Below, piece by piece: positions 1 to 5,314 of a DNA stretch of 7,318 bases. Made by a program: the position numbers and the translations under genes. Numbering within the stretch: the first letter of the stretch is position 1; each line of letters opens with the position of its first letter. The notes beneath the pieces are model-generated. The model did no database searches. It was not told where the DNA came from and saw only the letters and a program-made list of their open reading frames with translations. The DNA lies in NCBI GenBank assembly GCA_036276235.1, contig DATBDZ010000172.1, forward strand, positions 1-7,318. Reading direction: 5' to 3'. Source of the stretch: JANWHF01 sp036276235. GTDB lineage: Bacteria; Planctomycetota; Phycisphaerae; Tepidisphaerales; Tepidisphaeraceae.

Positions 1-1650
1 CACCCGCGCGGCCAGCGGATTGGAGGGATCGGTGATCCACTGCGCCAGCTCCAGGCGGCCGCTCCCTCTTTCGCTCGACGGAAGTGTTTGCCCGCCGAGC
101 ACCGTCAAAAAATGTCGCGGCACAACCGCGCCCAAATCTGCCGGATTTCCCTTGAGCTGGATCTTCGCATCGTGCGGCGTTCCTTCGGAAACGGCAAACG
201 CCGTTTCTCCCGGCGGCGGACGCATCTCAAGCTGGCGGGTTTCCTCCTTGGTCAGCGCGAGCTCCGCCGCCGCGTCTTTGCTGGTGCGGACAGGCTGGGT
301 TACGGGAGCAGTCGTCGGGCCTTTGGCGGATGCGTTCTTCTCGTTTACCTTTTCGCGCGACGCCAGCACATCTCGCTCGCGCAGAAGTTTTTCGGCGCGA
401 TCATCCAGCTCGGCGAGCTTGGCCGCGTAGTCGCGAATTGCCTTGGCTTCCTGCGGCGTGCCCAGTGGCGTCAGGTCCTTGGGATGCTTGTAAATCTCCG
501 TGCCGGGGAAGGCGTATTTGGTGCTGTCGAAAATGCCGTACAGCGCGTAATAGTCGCTGCTGGGAATCGGATCGAATTTATGATCGTGGCAGCGGGCGCA
601 GTTAGCGCTCAGCCCGAGCATCACCTTGCCGACGTTGTCAATCGTGTCTTCAATCGTCAAATGAAATTCCGCATTCCGCGAACCGAATCGCCGCGCGATC
701 GCGAGATATCCCGTCGCGATGATGTGCTGATCGCGCTCATTAGCATCGGCGGCGGGAAGCAGATCGCCGGCGAGCTGCTCGCGGAGAAACGCATCGTACG
801 GCTTATCCTCATTGAACGAGCGGATGATGTAATTGCGATACTTGTAGATATCAGGAATCGGGAAATCGCTGTTGCAGCCCGATGTATCGGCGTAGCGCAC
901 CAGATCAAGCCAGTAGCGACCCCATTTCTCGCCATAGGCCGGCGATGCCAGCAGGCGATCGATCAGCTTCGCATACGCATCAGGTGAAGAGTCGGCGACG
1001 AATGCCTCGACATCGTCGGGCGCTGGTGGCAGGCCGGTCAGATCGTAGGTCGCGCGTCGGATGAGCGTGCGCCGGTCGGCCGCAGCCAGCGGATGCAGGC
1101 GATGCTCCTGGTAGCCGGCCATCAGGAAATGATCGACTGGCGTCAGTGGCCAACGAGCATCCGCAACCTGCGGCACCGGCGGATTCTGGATCGGCTGAAA
1201 CGACCAGAACTTTTTCGCCTCCGTCCAGTTATACGAATCAACCGGCGCGGCAACCGTTTCCGTGCGCGGATCGGGCGCGCCCATCTTTACCCACTGCTCA
1301 AACGCCGCGATCTGCTCCCTGGCAAGCTGATGCTTGGGCGGCATCTGCAGCTCCGCATCGCCAAAACGCAGTGCCGTAATCAAGCGGCTCTTTTCCGGAT
1401 CGCCCGGGACGATGACCGGCCCACCCTCGCCGCCGGCGAGCATGCCCGCGCGGGTATCCAGGAGCAGCTTCCCTTTAAGCTTCTCCGCCTTGGCGCTGTG
1501 GCAGTTGTAGCAGCGGTCCGCCAGAACCGGGCGAATGTTCTTCTCGAAGAACTCGATGCCGGCTGGATCGGAAGTGGCAGCGCGCGCGGCATAGCCGAGG
1601 CAAAGCACGGCACCCATCGCGAGCAAGATGTAACGACTAAACAAGCTCAT
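1..1650 (-). CDS. Planctomycete cytochrome c protein (PSCyt1-DUF1549-DUF1553), 3' end outside window
   Basis: The frame is open for 550 codons from ATG at 1650 to the left edge without a stop, so the C-terminus is missing. Residues 1-25 form a signal peptide (hydrophobic core, then an AARA cleavage-like site), which suggests export. Residues about 38-125 are a PSCyt1 cytochrome c domain with haem motif CYNCH (47-51) and a candidate axial Met in MPPK (103-106). Residues about 165-375 match PSCyt2/DUF1549, including a second CxxCH, CARCH (351-355), in the family signature ending HDHKFDPIP. Residues about 402-440 look coiled-coil, followed by a Pro/Thr-rich linker. The segment from about 531 begins PSD1/DUF1553 (LAQWITDPSNPLAARV). 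These proteins are abundant in Planctomycetota and are often followed by a DUF1501 gene, which would lie to the left. Their exact role is not established; redox or polysaccharide-related work is usually suggested. No strong Shine-Dalgarno is visible, only a weak GGTGG. The family call is very secure. Confidence 0.95.
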   Translation of the reverse strand, partial: MSLFSRYILLAMGAVLCLGYAARAATSDPAGIEFFEKNIRPVLADRCYNCHSAKAEKLKGKLLLDTRAGMLAGGEGGPVIVPGDPEKSRLITALRFGDAELQMPPKHQLAREQIAAFEQWVKMGAPDPRTETVAAPVDSYNWTEAKKFWSFQPIQNPPVPQVADARWPLTPVDHFLMAGYQEHRLHPLAAADRRTLIRRATYDLTGLPPAPDDVEAFVADSSPDAYAKLIDRLLASPAYGEKWGRYWLDLVRYADTSGCNSDFPIPDIYKYRNYIIRSFNEDKPYDAFLREQLAGDLLPAADANERDQHIIATGYLAIARRFGSRNAEFHLTIEDTIDNVGKVMLGLSANCARCHDHKFDPIPSSDYYALYGIFDSTKYAFPGTEIYKHPKDLTPLGTPQEAKAIRDYAAKLAELDDRAEKLLRERDVLASREKVNEKNASAKGPTTAPVTQPVRTSKDAAAELALTKEETRQLEMRPPPGETAFAVSEGTPHDAKIQLKGNPADLGAVVPRHFLTVLGGQTLPSSERGSGRLELAQWITDPSNPLAARV

Positions 1651-1727
1651 TGGCCACCGATTAGTCTACCAGATGTGCATCAACTCGTTAGCGAAATCTC
1701 GGTCTGGCAGTCGGTCAGTTCGGGTGC

Positions 1728-1755
1728 CACAGGTCGGCGTACTCGCCGACCTGTG
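1728..1755. repeat. Perfect 12-bp inverted repeat (hairpin), dispersed-repeat type
   Basis: CACAGGTCGGCG (1728-1739) and CGCCGACCTGTG (1744-1755) are perfect reverse complements around a 4-nt loop TACT. The hairpin sits between two minus-strand genes, downstream of the 1915-2580 gene and upstream of the cytochrome gene. I recall very similar sequences scattered in planctomycete genomes, but cannot confirm the copy number here. It could act as an RNA hairpin that stabilises transcript ends or ends transcription, but no T tract follows on either strand. Confidence 0.75.
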
Positions 1756-1785
1756 CTTTGCGGCACGGGCCTGCTCCGAAGATGC

Positions 1786-1842
1786 GGCGGGCAGTGCCCG
1801 CCCTACGGGCGAATACGGCGCGTACGGCGGGCACTGCCCGCC
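1786..1842. repeat. Pair of identical-core palindromes (REP-like unit)
   Basis: GGCGGGCAGTGCCCGCC (1786-1802) and GGCGGGCACTGCCCGCC (1826-1842) are exact reverse complements of each other. Each is also a perfect 8-bp palindrome around one central base. The 23-bp spacer contains a near-palindromic TACGG/CGTAC arrangement. The paired arrangement resembles REP/BIME-type bacterial elements. Chance translation of the unit gives the GGQCPPY-type peptide I recall from many spurious planctomycete ORFs. The plus strand has GTTTTCTT just after the second palindrome, but both neighbouring genes run on the minus strand, so a classical intrinsic terminator for them is not supported. Confidence 0.8.
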
Positions 1843-1914
1843 GTTTTCTTGTGCCGCGTGCGGCGCCGCCGCGTGACGACTCGGGGTACCGCGACCTGTG
1901 GCCAATCCTTCGCT

Positions 1915-2580
1915 CTATCGTGCTGCCCCAGCCGGTTCAATCGTCAAATGTTTTGCAAGTTGTCCGGCCAGGGAGAGCATTCGATTGAATTCGACTTCAT
2001 CAAATGGCCGCGCCGAAAAATCGAGCACCATGTGCGAGCCATGCAGCAGCAGCCCGACGTCCGGCGGCAGCAACCCGCGCGCGGAAGATCGGGACAGTTT
2101 CTGTGCCGCCGACGAATCGGTGCCATAAACGATGAACCGCTCTGTCGGCCCCAGCAGTGGAAAGCTCGACAGGGAGAAGAGATCTAACACGCTTCGCTCG
2201 TGAACCGTCGGCCGCAGGCCCGTTGGCGGCCATTGCCGCTTGCTGGGGCAGATCAGCACGTTCCATCGTCGGGCGATCGGGGAAACGTCGCGATCCGCCT
2301 GCAACTGCAAAAGGATTCCGCGCTTGCCGCTGAGATATCGGCGAATCGCCGGCAGCGCGCTGCGGGCCTTATCAAAAGGCGGCGGCAAAGCAAGCGTTTC
2401 CGGCCGCACGCGCATCCCATGATCGCGCGCCCACTCGGAGAGCACGACCGATTCCCGCCAGGAGGTTGAGCGTGCCACCAGCGTGCGAAACATGATCCAT
2501 GACGCCGCGCAGATGACGACTAACGTGAGTAGCACGATGAATGTCAATCCGGGTGAGGGATAGATCTGCGCCAGTGCCAT
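1915..2580 (-). CDS. Hypothetical single-pass membrane protein
   Basis: This is a 221-aa protein that I do not recognise. Residues about 11-31 are a strong hydrophobic segment near the N-terminus, which is best read as a membrane anchor because it is followed by basic residues and lacks a clear signal-peptidase site. The remaining roughly 190 residues are soluble, with mixed alpha/beta character and no repeats. Several Arg/Pro-rich stretches are present (RVRPETLALPPPFDKAR at 57-73). No catalytic motif stands out. The ATG at 2580 is the first plausible start just before the anchor, but no Shine-Dalgarno is visible upstream. The gene is divergent from the metallopeptidase gene at 2880 and is 264 bp from the cytochrome gene it faces downstream, with hairpins between, so co-transcription is unlikely. 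The ORF is probably real: it stays intact over 666 bp, the membrane segment sits in the expected place, and the opposite frames give only low-complexity shadows. Confidence 0.75.
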   Translation of the reverse strand: MALAQIYPSPGLTFIVLLTLVVICAASWIMFRTLVARSTSWRESVVLSEWARDHGMRVRPETLALPPPFDKARSALPAIRRYLSGKRGILLQLQADRDVSPIARRWNVLICPSKRQWPPTGLRPTVHERSVLDLFSLSSFPLLGPTERFIVYGTDSSAAQKLSRSSARGLLPPDVGLLLHGSHMVLDFSARPFDEVEFNRMLSLAGQLAKHLTIEPAGAAR

Positions 2581-2659
2581 GGGCGTTATTGTAACTTGAA
2601 GACGGACAAGCAGTCATCCACTGGGATGATTGTCAGCTATCGCGATGGCGCGATTAGAA

Positions 2660-2785
2660 CCCTCTCCCCTGTACTCAGGGGAGAGGGCAGGGTGAGGGGA
2701 CAGCGTGTCACGATACGGCGCGGTTCGCAAGTCCACGCGTTCGTCCCCTCACCCCAACCCTCTCCCCTGAGTACAAGGGAGAGGG
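2660..2785. repeat. 126-bp inverted-repeat element in the divergent intergenic gap
   Basis: The left arm (2660-2701) and right arm (2743-2785) are near-perfect reverse complements of 42 and 43 nt, differing by about three substitutions and one indel, around a 41-nt spacer. The left arm is itself a perfect hairpin: CCCTCTCCCCTG (2660-2671), loop TACT, CAGGGGAGAGGG (2676-2687). The right arm has the matching hairpin CCCTCTCCC (2758-2766) with GGGAGAGGG (2777-2785). The chance translations, SPLSTGER and SPLSTRERE, are ones I recall from spurious ORFs in many bacterial genomes, so this is probably a dispersed non-coding repeat. No clear target-site duplication flanks it. It occupies much of the 299-bp gap 2581-2879, in which I see no gene; the promoters for both divergent genes must lie around it. 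Confidence 0.8.
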
Positions 2786-2879
2786 AGAATGCGCACCGGC
2801 GTAATATTATCGGGTTCATACTGCGGACTCTGGGAATGATGAGGCGGCTCGCGTCCGCGCGCCGATAGGCAACGAACCG

Positions 2880-3290
2880 ATGCCCGACTACGCGCCCATC
2901 GTGAAGCTGATGACCGCCCGCCACCGCGTGCGAGTCCGTAAATGGCGCAGCAGCATGAGCGGCTGCGCCTGGCAGGAACGCCACGACAATGGCCGCCGCG
3001 TCAATTGGGTCGAATCGCCCTATCCCAAGACGCCATTAAGCCTGGCGATTTTCCTCCACGAGATCGGCCATCACGTCATCGGCTTCAATCGCTTCCGCAT
3101 CCGCTGCGAAGAGGAATACCATGTCTGGCGATGGGCCATCGATGAACTGGGCCGCCTTGGCATCGAACCGGATGAGCGGGTGAAGCGCCGCTTTGATCTT
3201 TCCATGCGATATGCCGTAAGCAAAGCGATGCGCCGCGGGATGAAAAGACTTCCGGAGCCGCTTACGCAATTCACGACGAAGGCGGCATGA
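2880..3290 (+). CDS. Small putative zinc metallopeptidase (HExxH)
   Basis: This is a 136-aa protein. The zinc-binding motif HEIGH lies at residues 60-64 (H60 and H64 as zinc ligands, E61 as general base), inside a hydrophobic helix LAIFLHEIGHHVIGF. A second acidic helix, CEEEYHVWRWAIDEL (76-90), provides glutamates at 77-79 that could be the third ligand, as in gluzincin or ImmA/IrrE-like small peptidases. The spacing is shorter than in typical IrrE proteins. The N-terminus is basic (RHRVRVRKWRSSMSG), and the C-terminal half is also strongly basic, which could fit nucleic acid or DNA-bound protein contact. There is no signal peptide, so it is probably cytoplasmic. The frame is open upstream to 2805 but offers no better start; ATG at 2910 and GTG at 2901 are alternatives. 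The Shine-Dalgarno is weak. I recall similar unnamed small proteins in planctomycetes but know no substrate. It is not obviously linked to the metal genes downstream. Confidence 0.8.
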   Translation: MPDYAPIVKLMTARHRVRVRKWRSSMSGCAWQERHDNGRRVNWVESPYPKTPLSLAIFLHEIGHHVIGFNRFRIRCEEEYHVWRWAIDELGRLGIEPDERVKRRFDLSMRYAVSKAMRRGMKRLPEPLTQFTTKAA

Positions 3291-3353
3291 TCAAGGCGGC
3301 GGTCCGATAATTGACCAGTTCATGCGTGATTCAGCAGGAAATTCACATCGTAT

Positions 3354-3381
3354 TTGACCGCCGCTGCCGACAATCTAAGAT
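3354..3381 (+). promoter_or_regulatory. Possible sigma70-type promoter for the Cys/His-rich protein gene
   Basis: TTGACC (3354-3359) is followed after 16 bp by TAAGAT (3376-3381), which match the -35 and -10 consensus at 5/6 and 4/6. Transcription would then start near 3388, leaving only a few bases before ATG 3395 and excluding ATG 3380. This would make the message nearly leaderless, consistent with the lack of a Shine-Dalgarno. It is a weak prediction, since planctomycete promoters are poorly defined. Confidence 0.22.
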
Positions 3382-3805
3382 GTTGTTGGTCCTGATGTCG
3401 CGAACATCCCTTCAAACCTGCTCGATCTTCCTCGCGATGGCGGTGGTGCTGGTGAGTTCCACCTGCACGCCGGCTGGTTGTGTGCTGCCTATCAAAACCA
3501 CGGCGGCGGCAACTGATGAGATGCCCTGTTGTGCCGCCCACTCACATTCGGATGGCGGCGCTCCGGCCGGCCACGATCACAGTCATGATTGCTGCCCGAC
3601 GTGCCAATTGTCGATCGATTCGAATCACTCGATCGCCCGTAGCGCGGCCATTCAACACGCGATGATGGCACCGTGCCTCATCTTGCAGATGGCGTATTTG
3701 CCGGTCGCTCAGTCGAATCAGTTTGGCCATCGCGTTGACTTCGATCCCTCTCCGCCCAGCGCAGCCAGCACGTTGTTCAAGCTCCACTGCGCGCTGCTGA
3801 TCTGA
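3380..3805 (+). CDS. Small secreted Cys/His-rich protein, putative metal-binding accessory
   Basis: Read from ATG 3380 this is 141 aa; ATG 3395 (136 aa) is an equally good start, and the frame extends to a TTG at 3311 that I consider less likely. An N-terminal hydrophobic stretch (residues about 12-27, CSIFLAMAVVLVSS) indicates a signal peptide or lipid anchor; Cys29 or Cys34 follows but neither fits a good lipobox. The mature part is rich in ligands: CC at 50-51, HSHS at 54-57, HDHSH at 65-69, CCPTC at 71-75, plus C99 and C137. The C-terminus ends TLFKLHCALLI. Position directly upstream of a CusB/CusA pair and this composition suggest periplasmic binding of Cu, Ag, Zn or similar; that is inference. 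It does not look like CusF, lacking its fold-like spacing and Met/Trp motif. I do not recognise a named family. A 228-bp spacer separates it from the adaptor gene, so it may have its own transcript. Confidence 0.7.
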   Translation: MLLVLMSRTSLQTCSIFLAMAVVLVSSTCTPAGCVLPIKTTAAATDEMPCCAAHSHSDGGAPAGHDHSHDCCPTCQLSIDSNHSIARSAAIQHAMMAPCLILQMAYLPVAQSNQFGHRVDFDPSPPSAASTLFKLHCALLI

Positions 3806-3852
3806 TCCCTTTCCATCAACGAAGTTTTGCGGTCGTGACCCTTGCGCAGGTT

Positions 3853-3862
3853 TAGCGCGCTA
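3853..3862. repeat. 10-bp perfect palindrome upstream of the efflux genes
   Basis: TAGCGCGCTA is a perfect palindrome lying in the spacer between the Cys/His-rich gene and the adaptor gene. A dimeric regulator could bind such a site, but it is short, single-copy here and may be chance in GC-rich DNA. No recognisable CueR, CsoR, CopY or CusR box is seen in the spacer. Confidence 0.2.
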
Positions 3863-3921
3863 GTTCGCGCCCGCGGGGCTTCGCCTTTCCAGTTCTGAAT
3901 TCCCGTTATTTCAGCGTCGCA

Positions 3922-3973
3922 AGCACGGGTTGAAAACCCGTGCCACGGGATAGGTTCTCAGACCGCAAGGCGG
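3922..3973. repeat. Dispersed palindromic repeat (GTGFQPV type) in the spacer before cusB
   Basis: GCACGGGTT (3922-3930) and AACCCGTGC (3934-3942) form a perfect 9-bp stem with a 3-nt loop. A second small stem follows: CCGC (3963-3966), AAG, GCGG (3970-3973). On the minus strand the first stem translates to RGTGFQPV, a peptide I recall from spurious planctomycete ORFs. This marks it as a likely repeat family, different from the ones at 1786 and 2660. It lies about 60-110 bp before the adaptor start, so it is either in the leader or just upstream of the promoter. The rest of the spacer 3806-4033 shows no gene. Confidence 0.7.
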
Positions 3974-4020
3974 ACCTTACGAAACGCTCCAGTTTCCAGA
4001 GCACATCGATAGAGCACGAC

Positions 4021-4026
4021 GGAGAT
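4021..4026 (+). promoter_or_regulatory. Ribosome binding site of the adaptor gene
   Basis: GGAGAT sits 7 nt before ATG 4034, good Shine-Dalgarno spacing. It is the clearest ribosome binding site in the window and supports the chosen start. Confidence 0.55.
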
Positions 4027-4033
4027 CGAATCC

Positions 4034-5290
4034 ATGTCAACGACATCCAAAGTGATCGCATTGCTGATCGCCATCGGTTCTGTGCCGGTGGTTTTGATCG
4101 CGGCTCATGCCATGAAGCCCAAAGAGCCAATGCAATCCCACGCCAAACAATTATGGCATTGCGGCATGCATCCGCAGGTGATTCGTGAAGCTCCGGGCGA
4201 TTGCCCCATCTGCCATATGGCGCTCACGCCGATGAACGCGAACGGTGCCGATGTGCACCGCGATCAAACTGGTCCTGCTGTCGTGCAGATCGATCCGGCT
4301 GTTGTACAGAACATGGGCGTTCGCACGACGACCGTCACGCGTGGGCCGCTTGCCAAGACAGTCCGCACGATCGGAATTCTCTCGCTCCCCGAAACAGGCC
4401 TGCACGATGTGAGCCTGAAAGTCGGCGGGTGGATCAACCATCTCTACGCCGACCAGGAGGGGATGCATGTCCATCAAGGCGATCCGCTCTTCGCGATCTA
4501 CAGCCCCGAACTGCAAACCGCGGCTCAGGAATTAATCTCGGCGGAGAAGGCGCTGCGGTCGCTGGGCGATCGATCATCGGACGCCACGCGTCACGAATCA
4601 CAAATCCTCGTGGAGTCGGCAAAGCGAAAGCTGCAGCTGTGGGATGTCGATCCGCGCGACATTGATGCGATCGCCGCCGCCGATCAACCGCCGCCACAGA
4701 TCATTTTCCGCAGCCCCGCGACCGGGCATATCGAAGAAAAGATGATCGTGCAGGGCGCAAGCATTCAGCCGGGGATGAAGCTGCTGCGCATCGCCGATCA
4801 TTCGACGATGTGGCTCGAAGCGCAGATCTACGAAGATCAGTTCCCCTTCATCAAGTCAGGCCAGAAGATCATCGCGACAGTGGAAGCATCGCCGGGCAAG
4901 CAGTTCATCGGCGAGATCAACTTCATCTATCCGCATGTCGATCACATGGCTCGCACGCTCAAGGTGCGGGCAGCCCTAAATAATCCCGACTTTGAACTCA
5001 AACCCGGGATGTATGCGACGGCGATGATCCAGACCGAGCCGATCGCCGACGCGATTCTCTGCCCGCGCGAAGCGGTGATCGACTTCGGCCAAAAACAAAT
5101 CGTCTTCATCGATGAAGGCGGCGGGCATTTTTCTCCGCATCAAGTCCGCGCCGGCCTTCTCGGAGATGATGACAAGCTGCAGATCCTCGAAGGCCTGGAG
5201 CCGGGCCAAACCGTCGTCACCAGCGGCCAGTTTTTGATGGACGTCGAAAGCCGCACGATTGAGGCGACGCAAAAACTCGGGAGCAAGTGA
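4034..5290 (+). CDS. cusB: Heavy-metal RND efflux periplasmic adaptor, CusB-like with HMBD
   Basis: This 418-aa membrane-fusion protein should link an inner-membrane RND pump to an outer-membrane channel and pass metal ions to the pump. Residues 6-26 form an N-terminal membrane anchor or uncleaved signal. Residues 41-67 are a heavy-metal-binding domain (WHCGMHP, then APGDCPICHMALTPM) with candidate ligands C43, M45, H46, C57, C60, H61, M62 and M67. The barrel-sandwich/lipoyl half-motifs lie around 125-160 (GGWINHLYADQEGMHVHQGDPL) and 225-255. A short helical hairpin spans about 160-215. The beta-barrel follows at 258-335, including YPHVDHMARTLKVR-like family residues, and the membrane-proximal domain at 337-405. 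Length and order are normal for the CusB class. Met27 and Met33 precede the domain, where E. coli CusB has its copper-binding methionines; equivalence is not proven. The start has a good ribosome binding site. The pump gene begins 24 bp downstream, so they are surely one operon. Cu(I)/Ag(I) is the likeliest substrate. Confidence 0.93.
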   Translation: MSTTSKVIALLIAIGSVPVVLIAAHAMKPKEPMQSHAKQLWHCGMHPQVIREAPGDCPICHMALTPMNANGADVHRDQTGPAVVQIDPAVVQNMGVRTTTVTRGPLAKTVRTIGILSLPETGLHDVSLKVGGWINHLYADQEGMHVHQGDPLFAIYSPELQTAAQELISAEKALRSLGDRSSDATRHESQILVESAKRKLQLWDVDPRDIDAIAAADQPPPQIIFRSPATGHIEEKMIVQGASIQPGMKLLRIADHSTMWLEAQIYEDQFPFIKSGQKIIATVEASPGKQFIGEINFIYPHVDHMARTLKVRAALNNPDFELKPGMYATAMIQTEPIADAILCPREAVIDFGQKQIVFIDEGGGHFSPHQVRAGLLGDDDKLQILEGLEPGQTVVTSGQFLMDVESRTIEATQKLGSK

Positions 5291-5314
5291 ATAGCCTACT
5301 GACTTCTAACTCCC

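Noticed and set aside
88..987. 299-codon open frame on the plus strand
   Set aside because: It lies fully antisense to the cytochrome gene, whose haem and DUF1549 motifs are unmistakable; the plus-strand product is Arg-rich and has no recognisable domain.
1826..1850. Possible intrinsic terminator (palindrome followed by GTTTTCTT on the plus strand)
   Set aside because: No plus-strand gene ends here; both flanking genes run on the minus strand, where no T tract follows the stem.
1660..1912. CRISPR-like array suggested by repeated GGCGGGCA units
   Set aside because: There are only two units, they are inverted rather than direct, and no regular spacers exist.
1093..2187. 364-codon open frame on the plus strand
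   Set aside because: It crosses the 5' part of the cytochrome gene, the hairpin spacer and the 3' part of the 1915-2580 gene in antisense; composition is Arg-rich and it translates the palindromic repeats.
2596..2868. 90-codon plus-strand frame before the metallopeptidase gene, including a possible 10-codon leader peptide at 2836-2868
   Set aside because: Most of it translates the 2660-2785 repeat, and there is no ribosome binding site or attenuator structure to support a leader peptide.
3311..3379. Extended N-terminus of the Cys/His-rich protein from TTG 3311
   Set aside because: It would put 23 polar residues ahead of the signal-like segment; ATG 3380 or 3395 gives a normal export signal.
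4201..4665. 154-codon plus-strand frame inside the adaptor gene
   Set aside because: It is an out-of-frame shadow of the adaptor, which has clear family motifs in its own frame.
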